A stretch of DNA of 36,194 nucleotides from contig DAOPQD010000027.1 in assembly GCA_035347995.1 (NCBI GenBank), forward strand, positions 1 to 36,194, given 5' to 3'. Within the stretch, counting starts at the first letter, position 1; each line of letters starts with the position of its first letter. Positions 1 to 7,545 of the stretch are shown here, one piece after another. The position numbers and the translations under genes were made by a program. The DNA is from JAAZNO01 sp012798275 (lineage in GTDB: Bacteria > Chloroflexota > Anaerolineae > B4-G1 > SLSP01). The notes under the pieces are model-generated. The model was not told the origin of the DNA, searched no databases, and worked only from the letters and a program-made list of their open reading frames with translations.

Positions 1-203
1 ATATCCGCCTGGCCCTACAGCCAGCTATGCGATTGTAAAATCTGCAAAACTACTGCATAATGTCTCCTTAGTTTAAAAAAGACTCCATGACTCCAACGCC
101 TTGTTTGTTGGGTACCGGCTCGCAGGCGGATTGCAGCCTCAGGCAAGTCCCTCTATACATTATAAAGGTTTTGTCGGTTTTTCAAGTGTGGGCAGGCGGG
201 CGC

Positions 204-225
204 AATTTGTCCAGGGGGACAAATT
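204..225. promoter_or_regulatory. Perfect palindrome upstream of the first regulator gene
   Basis: The arms AATTTGTCC (204-212) and GGACAAATT (217-225) are perfect complements around a 4-nt centre. The palindrome sits 23 nt before the proposed start at 249 and overlaps a possible -35 box, which fits an operator, perhaps autoregulatory. A small RNA hairpin in the leader is the alternative. The operator role is inferred; the symmetry is seen directly. Confidence 0.45.
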
Positions 226-234
226 GATTACAAT
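207..234 (+). promoter_or_regulatory. Possible sigma70-type promoter
   Basis: TTGTCC (207-212) and TACAAT (229-234) are separated by 16 nt and match 4/6 and 5/6 of the -35/-10 consensus. The predicted start of transcription (about 241) would leave a very short leader before the TTG at 249, so either the promoter or the chosen start may be wrong. An AT-rich stretch at 151-175 (with TATAAA at 161-166) is an alternative promoter site further upstream. Confidence 0.3.
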
Positions 235-248
235 CAGGGGGAAAGCGA

Positions 249-3200
249 TTGAAGGACTGCCGCGTGTCACGTGATTTGATTGTCCGCACCAAACTCATAC
301 CGCCATTGCTGCATCGGCGCATTTTGGAGCGTCCGCGCGTTTTGAATCGGCTGCGTGAAGCGCTCGATTACCGCCTGACCATTGTGCAGGCGGGGACGGG
401 GTATGGCAAGAGCACGGCCCTGGCCGGGCTGGCGCAGACGGGGATGACCCTCGCCTGGTATCACCTCGAACGTGAGGACGCCGATCCCTCGGTGTTCTTG
501 CCGCGCCTCTTCTACAGCTTCCGTGAAGCGCTTCCCAACCTCGCCGACACGCCCCTGGCCGTGTTGGAGGGCTTCGAGGGGCGCACTTTGGACGCCGGCG
601 CGGCATTTGTAGATGTGCTGCTCAATGCCCTCGTCGAAGAGGGACGCACGCCGGTCGTGCTGGTGCTCGATGATGCGCATCGGTTGCACGAGGCGCGAGG
701 CCTGCTGGCGGTGCTGGATCGCCTCATCGCCTATGCGCCGGCGCGTTTGCACGTGATCCTCTCCACGCGCTATCCGCCGGAATTGCCTTCCTTGCTCGCG
801 TGGCGCGTCAAGGGCGAGGTGTTGGAGCTCGGGCAGGCGGAGCTCGCGTTCACGGCGGAGGAGATCGCGGCGCTGTTCCGTGAAAAGTACGACCAGCAGC
901 TGTCACCAGAAGTGCTGGAGGCCATCCTCGCCAAGACCGAGGGCTGGGCGATCGCTTTGCAATTGCTGTGGCAGGGATTGCGCAGTGGCGCCGTCACCGC
1001 TCTGCCGCAGGCGCTGGCGCGACTTTCGGGACCGGATCAACAGCTCTTTGCCTATCTGGCGCAGGAGATTTTGGAGCAGCAGCCCGCCGAATTGCGGGCC
1101 TTCCTGCGCATGACGGCGGTGTTGCGGGTGATGAGTGCGCCGATCTGCGACTGTCTCCGCGGCGCGAACGATAGCACGCAGTTGTTGCGCGTGTTGTTGG
1201 AGAATAACTTGCTGGTGGTGGACCTGGGGGACGGGCAGTACCGCTATCACCATCTCTTCCGCGAATTTCTCTTGCAGCGGCTGGAAAAGCCGGAGGTGCA
1301 GGCCTATCACCGCCAGGCGGCGGCGTGCTTCCGCCAGAACGGCGACCTGGAGCAGGCGGTCGAGCATCTGCTGGCGGCGGCGGCGTATGAAGAGGCGGCG
1401 ACGGCGCTCGACACGTTGGGATATACGTTGGTGCGCGCCGGGCGGCTGGACATGCTCCTGGAATGGCTCAACGCGCTGCCGCCGGCCCTGTTGGAACTCC
1501 ATCCGCGCCTGCTGGCGTATTGGGGGGACGTGGCCCGCTTGCGCAGCCGGTTCAACGAGGCCCTGGGCTGGTATCGGCAGGCGGAGCAGCGAGCGCGCCA
1601 GCTGGGTGACGCCGGCGCTGTCGGGCAGGCATTGCGCGGGCAGGCGCGCGTGTACCTCGACACGGTGAATCCCAGCCAGGCGGAGAGCATCCTGCAAGAG
1701 GCGCTGCGCTTCTCCGATGGACAGGGAGACCGTGAAGCGCGCGCCAATTTGCTGGAGCTGCTGGCCGAAAATCGCCTGAATCTGGGACGGCCTGAGGAAG
1801 CTCAGGCCTTGCAGGCGCAGGCGCGGGCTTTGCGCGAGGAAGGTCCCGATGAGGCGGAGCTGGCGGTGCGGGTGATGCTGCGCACGGGGCGATTGGCGCA
1901 GGCGCGGCAGGTCCTGGAGCAGCAAGTCAAGAATGAACGTCAGCAGCCCGTCCAGCGTCCGCGGGCGCATCGGGAATCGCTGCTGCTGCTGTCGCTGATC
2001 TTGTCGCTCCAGGGCGAGGGGGAAGCGGCCTACCGGTATGCCGTGGAGGGCACGGAACGGGGGCGCGCGTTGCACTCCCCCTTCGTCACCGCCGTCGGCT
2101 ACATCCGGCAGGGGCACGCCTGGCTGCTCCTCAATGATCCGCACAGTTACGACGAAGCCTGCCAGGGGTATCGGGAAGCCATCCGTTGGAGCGAGATGCT
2201 GGCCGTGCCGCGCTTGCAGGTGGAGGCGTATTGGGGTCTGACGCGGGCGCACGGTTTTCAGGGGCTGCTCGATGGCGCCGAACGGGCGGCCGCGCAGGGC
2301 ATTTCTCTCGCCGAACAGGCGGGCGATGCCTGGATTGCGGGGCTGATTCGCGTCTCGTTGGGGGCCACGTATGTGTTGGCGCGGAAGAAGGACCTGGCGA
2401 CGGAGTGGCTGGCGCAGGCGTTGGGCACCTTCCATGAATGCGCCGACATGTATGGACAGGCGGTCACGCGCCTGTGGCAGTGTTTGCTGTGGTTGGAGTT
2501 GACGGAGACCGCGCGCCTGAAGCGCGGCCTGGAAGGGTTTCTGGAGCTGCTCCAGGAGCAGCATTACGAGATGTTGTTGACCCGGCAGACGTTGTTGGGG
2601 CCGCGCGACCCGCGGCGGGTGATTCCCCTCTTGCTCTACGCGCGGGAGGCCAACATCGAACGCGCCTTCACCGAACAGTTGCTGGCTCAATGGGGCGTCG
2701 CCGGCCTCACGCTGCACCCGGGTTTTCAATTGCGGGTGCAGACGTTGGGCGCGTTCCGCGTCTGGCGCGGCCTCGAGGAAGTGCCCGCGCAGGAATGGCG
2801 ACGGGAGAGCGCCCGCCGGCTTTTTCAACTGCTGCTCACCTATCGCCGGCAGCTGTTGGAGCGCGATCAGATCCTCGAATTGTTGTGGCCCGGTCAGGAT
2901 CCAGAGATTGCCGTTCGCGATTTCAAGGTGGCTTTGAGCACGCTGTTCAAAGTGCTGGAGCCGGAGCGGAAGGCCAACGCTCCCTCGGCCTTCATCCTGC
3001 GCGAGGGGACGCTTTACGGCTTACGCACGGAGGCGGACGTGGTGCTGGATGTGGAGCACTTCGAGCGAGCGGTCACGGCCGGAGATGCGCTCTGGGGGCG
3101 TGACGCCGGGGCCGCGGTGACACAGTATCAGACGGCCCTGAGCCTGTATCAAGGGGAGTATCTCCAGGAATATCCTTATGCGGAGTGGTGTTCCGAGGAG

Positions 3201-3506
3201 CGCGAGCGGCTGCGGGGATTGTACTTGCGCGCAGCGGAGCGCGTGGCGCGGGCGCTGGCAGATCGCGGCGCGTGGGCGGAAGTCGTTGAGGTCTGCGAGG
3301 CGATGCTGGCGCGTGACAATTGCTGGGAAGAGGCCTACCGCCTGTTGATGACGGCGCAGGCGCGTTTGGGGAACCGTCCTCAGGCGCTGCGCACCTATCA
3401 GCGCTGTGTGGAGGCGTTGCTCGCGGAACTGGATGTGGAGCCTTCGGAGGAGACGCGGCGGGTGTATGCCAGCGTGGTCTCGGAGGGCGCCGACGCTTCT
3501 TGGTGA
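249..3506 (+). CDS. MalT-like STAND ATPase transcription regulator with C-terminal BTAD domain
   Basis: This is a large (1085 aa) cytoplasmic signal-transduction ATPase and transcription activator. The N-terminus has the MalT-type entry (TKLIPP, then RPRVLNRL), a Walker A GTGYGKST at residues 49-56 and a Walker B-like VVLVLDDAHRL near 137. A long helical, TPR-like middle (about 370-800) follows. Residues about 829-925 form an OmpR-like winged helix (LRVQTLGAFRVWRG), followed by a bacterial transcriptional activator (BTAD) domain. BTAD replaces the LuxR-type DNA-binding end of classical MalT. The start is a TTG after AGGGGGAAAGCG; GTG at 264 is an alternative. It lies directly before the catabolic/transport cluster and probably controls it; the inducer is unknown. 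Confidence 0.88.
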   Translation: MKDCRVSRDLIVRTKLIPPLLHRRILERPRVLNRLREALDYRLTIVQAGTGYGKSTALAGLAQTGMTLAWYHLEREDADPSVFLPRLFYSFREALPNLADTPLAVLEGFEGRTLDAGAAFVDVLLNALVEEGRTPVVLVLDDAHRLHEARGLLAVLDRLIAYAPARLHVILSTRYPPELPSLLAWRVKGEVLELGQAELAFTAEEIAALFREKYDQQLSPEVLEAILAKTEGWAIALQLLWQGLRSGAVTALPQALARLSGPDQQLFAYLAQEILEQQPAELRAFLRMTAVLRVMSAPICDCLRGANDSTQLLRVLLENNLLVVDLGDGQYRYHHLFREFLLQRLEKPEVQAYHRQAAACFRQNGDLEQAVEHLLAAAAYEEAATALDTLGYTLVRAGRLDMLLEWLNALPPALLELHPRLLAYWGDVARLRSRFNEALGWYRQAEQRARQLGDAGAVGQALRGQARVYLDTVNPSQAESILQEALRFSDGQGDREARANLLELLAENRLNLGRPEEAQALQAQARALREEGPDEAELAVRVMLRTGRLAQARQVLEQQVKNERQQPVQRPRAHRESLLLLSLILSLQGEGEAAYRYAVEGTERGRALHSPFVTAVGYIRQGHAWLLLNDPHSYDEACQGYREAIRWSEMLAVPRLQVEAYWGLTRAHGFQGLLDGAERAAAQGISLAEQAGDAWIAGLIRVSLGATYVLARKKDLATEWLAQALGTFHECADMYGQAVTRLWQCLLWLELTETARLKRGLEGFLELLQEQHYEMLLTRQTLLGPRDPRRVIPLLLYAREANIERAFTEQLLAQWGVAGLTLHPGFQLRVQTLGAFRVWRGLEEVPAQEWRRESARRLFQLLLTYRRQLLERDQILELLWPGQDPEIAVRDFKVALSTLFKVLEPERKANAPSAFILREGTLYGLRTEADVVLDVEHFERAVTAGDALWGRDAGAAVTQYQTALSLYQGEYLQEYPYAEWCSEERERLRGLYLRAAERVARALADRGAWAEVVEVCEAMLARDNCWEEAYRLLMTAQARLGNRPQALRTYQRCVEALLAELDVEPSEETRRVYASVVSEGADASW

Positions 3507-3812
3507 CATTTTCTATTTTTGCTTCATCACGGCGGGGCGGAGAGCGCGGAATTTTCTACGCATCTCCGCGCTTCCCAGGGTCAATTCCCCCCTGTGACGG
3601 CGGCGCACGCTAATTTCCGACGCTGTCTGGGCCTCGAATGCGGCTGTAACCCCGGTGTAACTCCCTGGTAACCCCTTTTTGGTATGATCTGCAAGTAGTG
3701 CGAAGAGAGCCGTGAAGACCTGGCCTGTTCATTCTGCATCACCCCATACTTATTACTCGCGACTCGCCATTCGCTGTTTCTTACTGATCCATTACTTGCA
3801 AGGAGGTACCCC
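3507..3812. other. Intergenic region holding the catabolic-cluster promoter
   Basis: No gene is supported in this 306-nt stretch. It carries the promoter and direct repeats at 3646-3688, then an untranslated leader of roughly 115 nt. The leader contains short repeated words of the ATTACT/CCATTAC type and ends in a strong ribosome-binding site (AAGGAGG, 3800-3806) for the gene at 3813. No convincing terminator was found after the regulator stop at 3506. Confidence 0.6.
3646..3688 (+). promoter_or_regulatory. Triple 11-bp-period direct repeat plus -10 box (SARP/BTAD-type operator)
   Basis: GTAACCCC (3646-3653), GTAACTCC (3657-3664) and GTAACCCC (3668-3675) start exactly 11 bp apart. Taking the first seven bases as the unit, the last repeat ends at 3674, and exactly 8 nt separate it from TATGAT (3683-3688), a good -10 box. 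No normal -35 box is seen. Repeats at 11-bp period with the last copy 8 bp from the -10 are the known layout for Streptomyces SARP activators, whose effector domain is BTAD. The adjacent upstream gene encodes a BTAD regulator, so it is the obvious candidate to bind here. Binding is inferred. Confidence 0.65.
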
Positions 3813-4577
3813 ATGCGTTTGAAGGACAAAGTCACTCTCATTACCGGTGGCGCTGCTGGCATCGGCAAGGCCACGGCCGAGCTCTTTGCCCGCGAGGGCG
3901 CGAAAGTCGTCATCTGTGACGTGAATGAGGAAGCCGGCAAGGCGCTGGTCGCACAGCTCGGCAACGATGCGACCTTTTACAAGGTCAATGTCGCGGATCG
4001 GCAAGCGGTGCAGGCGTGGGTAGATGATGTGGTCGCGCGCTATGGGCGGGTGGATGTGCTCGTCAATAACGCCGGCGTCACCCGCGATGGGCTCTTCGTC
4101 AAAGTGAAGGATGGGGAGCTGGTCAAGCAGATGGAGGAAGCCGCCTTTGATCTGGTGGTGGACATCAATCTCAAGGGCGTGTTCAACTGCGCGCAGGCCG
4201 TGGCGCCGTACATGATCAAGCAGGGCAGCGGCGTAATCCTCAACATGGCTTCGGTAGTGGGCCTGTACGGCAACCTGGGGCAGACCAACTATGTGGCGAC
4301 CAAGGCGGGCGTCATCGGCATGACCAAGGTCTGGGCGCGCGAGCTGGGCCGTTATGGGGTCCGCGTCAACGCCGTCGCGCCGGGCTTTATTCTCACCGAC
4401 ATGGTGCAGAAGATGCCGGAAAAGGTCCTGGAAGACATGAGGGCCAAAACTCCCCTGGGACGACTGGGCCAGCCGGAGGACATTGCCCATGCCTTCTTGT
4501 GGCTCGCTAGCGACGAAGCCTCTTTCGTCCATGGTGCGACCATCAGCGTGGACGGCGGGATTGTGATTGGAACGTAG
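3813..4577 (+). CDS. SDR-family oxidoreductase, FabG-like 3-oxoacyl reductase/dehydrogenase
   Basis: This 254-aa protein is a classical short-chain dehydrogenase/reductase. It has the Rossmann motif TGGAAGIG at 11-18, NNAG at 85-88, and the catalytic set N119, S147, Y160 and K164 (YVATK). D36 at the end of beta-2 (VVICDVN) suggests NAD rather than NADP preference. It most resembles FabG/3-hydroxyacyl dehydrogenases, so oxidation of a hydroxyacyl-CoA or a secondary alcohol is likely. The start is ATG behind AAGGAGG. It is the first gene of the co-directional cluster and follows the BTAD-type promoter. The exact substrate cannot be read from the sequence. Confidence 0.88.
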   Translation: MRLKDKVTLITGGAAGIGKATAELFAREGAKVVICDVNEEAGKALVAQLGNDATFYKVNVADRQAVQAWVDDVVARYGRVDVLVNNAGVTRDGLFVKVKDGELVKQMEEAAFDLVVDINLKGVFNCAQAVAPYMIKQGSGVILNMASVVGLYGNLGQTNYVATKAGVIGMTKVWARELGRYGVRVNAVAPGFILTDMVQKMPEKVLEDMRAKTPLGRLGQPEDIAHAFLWLASDEASFVHGATISVDGGIVIGT

Positions 4578-4585
4578 GTCGGGTA

Positions 4586-4667
4586 ATGAGAAATGGGTGA
4601 GGGGTGGGCAAGCTCTATTTCCATGGCTCCGCTTTCATCCTCCATTACCCATTACATTACTCATCAC
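4586..4667. repeat. Intergenic low-complexity inverted repeat (ATTACCC family)
   Basis: A left part with GTAATGAG and ATGGGTGAGG faces a right part made of CCTCCATTACCCATTAC and related words, giving an imperfect inverted repeat between the SDR and KAS III-like genes. A run of eight T follows near 4678-4685. The same words recur at 7092-7142 and 7500-7530. It could act as a processing or attenuation hairpin; this is untested. Confidence 0.5.
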
Positions 4668-4708
4668 CTATCACCTATTTTTTTTCTCATTGACATAAGG
4701 AGCAGACT

Positions 4709-5716
4709 ATGACCCGTTACGCAACCATTATCGGCACCGGGCGCCATGTCCCGGAAAATGAGATGTCTAACGCGAAGTTTGCGGAATTGATGGGGCAGGT
4801 GAACCCCAAACTCGCCGAGGTGGTCGGCAAGTTCGAGGCGAGCAGCAACATCAAGACGCGCTTTTATGCGCCCGACGATTGGGCGACCTCCGATCTGGCG
4901 GTGGAAGCGGCGAAGGACGCGCTCGCGGACGCGGGCATCGGGCCTGAGGACCTCGATCTGATCATCCTGGGGACGGATAGCCCGGATTACATCACCCCGG
5001 CGACCTCCGTGGTGGTCCAGCACAAACTCGGCGCGACGAAGGCGGGAACGTTTGATGTGGGCTGCGCTTGCGCCTCGTTCCCTACCGGCTTGAACATCGC
5101 CGCCGGCCTGCTGGCGACCAATCCCCACATGAAGTATGTGCTGGTCATCGGCGCGTATATGATGCACAAGCTCGCCGACTGGCAACATGATGTGATGGCG
5201 TTCTTCTACGGCGATGGCGCCGGCGCGGCGGTGTTGACCGCCGCCGACAAACCCGGTTTTGTCACTTCCACCTTCTTTGCCGATGGCTCCTATCACAAGC
5301 ACTGGGGCATTTATTCCGGCGGCACCTTTGAGCCGGCGACGGTGGAAAGCCTGCAGGCCGGCCGCACGAAGGTGCGGCTGTTGCAGGCGTTCCCGGCTGA
5401 AGTGAACAATGAGGGCTGGCCGGCCCGCGTGCGCGAACTGGTGGCCAACGGCGGTTTTGCGCTCGAAGATGTGGACATGATCATCTTCACGCAGGTGCGC
5501 TACAACAGCATCGAACTGGTGATGGCCGATCTGGGGTTGCCGCTGAGCAAGGCGCACTGGATCATGGACAAGTGGGGCTACACCGGCTCGGCCTGCCTGC
5601 CGATGGCCTTTGACGATGCCCGCAAGCAGGGCCGGATCAAATCCGGCGATCTGGTACTCTTTATCGGTTCCGGCGTGGGTTACAACCAGGCGGGCGCGGC
5701 GTTTGTGATGCCGTAA
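4709..5716 (+). CDS. Ketoacyl-ACP synthase III-like (thiolase superfamily) protein with altered active site
   Basis: This 335-aa protein has the FabH fold pattern: N-terminal IIGTGRHVPE, nucleophile region FDVGCACASF with Cys121 at the catalytic place, YGDGAGAAVL near 167-176, and C-terminal IGSGVGYNQAGA. By eye alignment, the HQAN motif of FabH corresponds to TQVR (261-264), and the NTSAAS motif to YTGSAC (291-296). The usual His and Asn of the Cys-His-Asn triad therefore appear to be missing. This argues against ordinary decarboxylating condensation and for acyl transfer, thioester handling or another Claisen-type chemistry. RBS AAGGAG precedes the ATG. Its place between a dehydrogenase and a CoA-transferase suggests work on CoA esters. 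Confidence 0.82.
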   Translation: MTRYATIIGTGRHVPENEMSNAKFAELMGQVNPKLAEVVGKFEASSNIKTRFYAPDDWATSDLAVEAAKDALADAGIGPEDLDLIILGTDSPDYITPATSVVVQHKLGATKAGTFDVGCACASFPTGLNIAAGLLATNPHMKYVLVIGAYMMHKLADWQHDVMAFFYGDGAGAAVLTAADKPGFVTSTFFADGSYHKHWGIYSGGTFEPATVESLQAGRTKVRLLQAFPAEVNNEGWPARVRELVANGGFALEDVDMIIFTQVRYNSIELVMADLGLPLSKAHWIMDKWGYTGSACLPMAFDDARKQGRIKSGDLVLFIGSGVGYNQAGAAFVMP

Positions 5717-5730
5717 GGCGTGATTCGTAC

Positions 5731-5753
5731 TGCGTAACGACTCTGCTTACGCA
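5731..5753. repeat. Short intergenic hairpin (TGCGTAA/TTACGCA)
   Basis: TGCGTAA (5731-5737) pairs with TTACGCA (5747-5753) around a 9-nt loop. The words TACTGCGTAA and TTACGCAATG match those in the larger inverted repeat at 11792-11860, so this is a small member of the same intergenic family. The RBS-proximal sequence of the next gene follows directly. Confidence 0.45.
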
Positions 5754-5785
5754 ATGCCCATTACACAGCAAACGAGAGAGGCTCT

Positions 5786-7078
5786 ATGAACTTCAAATCC
5801 ATGTACGCCGAAAAACGGCTCTCCATTCCTGACGCTGTGGGACTGTTGCGCTCCGGGCAGCGGGTGGTGGCCGCGATGTGCGCCTCGGAGCCGGTGGGCT
5901 TGCTCAGCGAACTGGAGCATCACGCCGGGCAGCTGGAGGACGTCCACGTTTTCATGTGCCTGCCGATGCGTCAGTACGGCTTCTACACGAAGCCGGAGAT
6001 GCTGGGGCATTTCTTCCTTGAAAACTGGTTTTACGGCGTGCCCGACCGTAAGGCGCACCCGCTGGGGATGGTTTCGTATGTTCCCAACAATCTGCACCGC
6101 GCGGGCAGCGACCGGATCCACGCGGGAGGGTTGAATGTCTTCTGGGGCACGGCGACCCCGCCCAACGGCCGGGGCATCATGTCGCTCTCGACCTCGCTGG
6201 TCTTCGAACGGCAATTGCTCGATGCGGCGGATCTCGTCGTCCTGGAGGTCAATCCCAACCTGCCGTGGACGCTCGGCGACACGCAGATCAGCCTGCGGGA
6301 TGTGGATTACGTCGTGGAATACGAGACGCCGTTGGTCTCCCTGCCTTCCATCGAGCCGGCGGAGGTGGAGACGACCATCGGACAGTACATCGCCGATCTG
6401 ATTGAGGATGGCTCCACCATCCAGCTGGGCATCGGCGGGATTCCCAACGCCATCGCCCAAAGCCTCTATGATAAACACGATCTGGGCGTCCACACGGAGA
6501 TGTTCACCGACGGCATGGTGGATTTGTTTGAGGCGGGCGTGATTACCGGGCGGAAGAAGACCCTGTGGCCCAACAAGCTGGTGGGCGCCTTTGCGCTCGG
6601 CACGCAGAAGCTCTACGACTTCCTCCATAACAACGTCGCCGTGGAGTTCCAGCAGGGCAAGGTGACCAATGACCCCTACGTGATTGCCCGCAACACCCAG
6701 ATGGTGAGCATCAACACGGCGGTGGAGGTGGACGTGCTGGGACAGGTCTGCTCGCAGAGTATCGGCAGCCGGCATTTTAGCGGCACGGGCGGGCAGCTGG
6801 ACACGCATCGCGGCGCGCAGATGTCGCCGGGCGGACGGGGCATCGTGGCGCTGCGGTCAACGGCGAAGGGCGGCACCATTTCTACCATCGTGCCGCAGCT
6901 CACCCCAGGCGCGGAAGTGACTGTGCCCTCGCAGGATGCGGACACCATCGTGACCGAGTTCGGCGTCGCCGAGCTGCGGGGGCGCTGTCTGAAGGACCGC
7001 ATCGCCGCCCTCATCGCTATCGCCCACCCGGATTTCCGTCCCTGGCTGTGGGAAGAAGTGCGGCGGCTAGGCATTTAG
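5786..7078 (+). CDS. Acetyl-CoA hydrolase/transferase family (family I CoA-transferase)
   Basis: This 430-aa enzyme should move CoA between a short acyl-CoA and a carboxylic acid, activating the pathway substrate or recycling CoA at the end. The family marks are clear: GIGGIP at 215-220, VHTEMFTDGMVDL with candidate catalytic Glu238, GTGGQLDTHRGAQ and the C-terminal TEFGVAELRGR. The length fits the family (about 430). It resembles 4-hydroxybutyrate/acetate CoA-transferases more than pure hydrolases, but the acyl substrate is not determined. The start is ATG with a modest purine-rich RBS (GAGAGGCTCT). It lies 69 nt after the KAS III-like gene. Confidence 0.88.
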   Translation: MNFKSMYAEKRLSIPDAVGLLRSGQRVVAAMCASEPVGLLSELEHHAGQLEDVHVFMCLPMRQYGFYTKPEMLGHFFLENWFYGVPDRKAHPLGMVSYVPNNLHRAGSDRIHAGGLNVFWGTATPPNGRGIMSLSTSLVFERQLLDAADLVVLEVNPNLPWTLGDTQISLRDVDYVVEYETPLVSLPSIEPAEVETTIGQYIADLIEDGSTIQLGIGGIPNAIAQSLYDKHDLGVHTEMFTDGMVDLFEAGVITGRKKTLWPNKLVGAFALGTQKLYDFLHNNVAVEFQQGKVTNDPYVIARNTQMVSINTAVEVDVLGQVCSQSIGSRHFSGTGGQLDTHRGAQMSPGGRGIVALRSTAKGGTISTIVPQLTPGAEVTVPSQDADTIVTEFGVAELRGRCLKDRIAALIAIAHPDFRPWLWEEVRRLGI

Positions 7079-7091
7079 AGATGAGTCACAA

Positions 7092-7142
7092 GTAATGGGT
7101 GAGTAATGGGTAATGAAGGCATGAGTACCCCTCACCCATTAC
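7092..7142. repeat. Intergenic inverted repeat, perfect 12-bp arms
   Basis: GTAATGGGTGAG (7092-7103) and CTCACCCATTAC (7131-7142) are perfect complements. The loop contains a further copy of TAATGGGTAATG. It belongs to the ATTACCC family found between most genes of this cluster. The RBS of the next gene (GGAAGGAG) begins 14 nt downstream, so the hairpin is part of the short leader of that gene. Confidence 0.6.
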
Positions 7143-7169
7143 TCATTACCTGCTTGGAAGGAGCAAACA

Positions 7170-7484
7170 ATGACCGATCTGCTCGGCAAATGGGAACAAC
7201 CGGAGGGGCAACCCCTTCCGGGCCTCTGGTTCGAGTTCAAGGGGGACGGGACCTACCAGGCGGAGCTGGCTTCCATGGGCATCCTCTCCGGCGGGACGTA
7301 TGTCGCCGCTGAGGGCAAGATTGACATGGATCAGACTGAGCACACGCTGGGGTGGTTGGGCAAGTTCGAGGGCATCTACGCCATCGAGGGGGATACGTTG
7401 AGGCTGGCGCTCAACAATCCGGGCGAAGCGCGTCCCGTGGAGTTCACCCCCCAAAATACGCGGATTTATCAACGTATCGGGTAA
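7170..7484 (+). CDS. Small unknown protein, possibly a lipocalin-like beta domain
   Basis: This 104-aa protein is not recognised. It opens with LLGKWEQ and has alternating hydrophobic strands and G-x-Y turns (GDGTYQAEL, SGGTYVA, GIYAIEGDTLRLAL). That pattern resembles small lipocalin-like domains in which an LxGxW start is followed by beta strands. There is no signal peptide, membrane segment or cysteine. The ATG follows a good GGAAGGAG RBS and the gene keeps the cluster direction and spacing, so it is probably expressed. It may bind a hydrophobic ligand or an acyl intermediate; that is a guess. Confidence 0.72.
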   Translation: MTDLLGKWEQPEGQPLPGLWFEFKGDGTYQAELASMGILSGGTYVAAEGKIDMDQTEHTLGWLGKFEGIYAIEGDTLRLALNNPGEARPVEFTPQNTRIYQRIG

Positions 7485-7500
7485 CGGGTCATGGGGAAAA

Positions 7501-7530
7501 CCTTATTACCCCTCACCCATTACCTTTCAA
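7501..7530. repeat. Intergenic ATTACCCCTCACCC repeat
   Basis: The words TTATTACCCCTCACCC and CATTACC (about 7503-7528) repeat the vocabulary of 4586-4667 and 7092-7142. GGGTAACGGGTCATGGGG at 7480-7497 supplies a weak complementary arm. The RBS AAGGAGG of the next gene follows. Confidence 0.4.
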
Positions 7531-7545
7531 CAAGGAGGCAGCAAT

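Noticed and set aside
903..2828. 641-codon open frame on the minus strand opposite the first regulator
   Set aside because: Composition is Arg/Gln/Pro-rich without motifs; the plus strand encodes a recognisable regulator over the same region.
3813..5716. Reading the SDR and KAS III-like pair as fatty acid synthesis genes (fabG/fabH)
   Set aside because: No acyl carrier protein, FabD or FabF gene is adjacent, the KAS III triad is altered, and the neighbours are CoA-ester and uptake genes.
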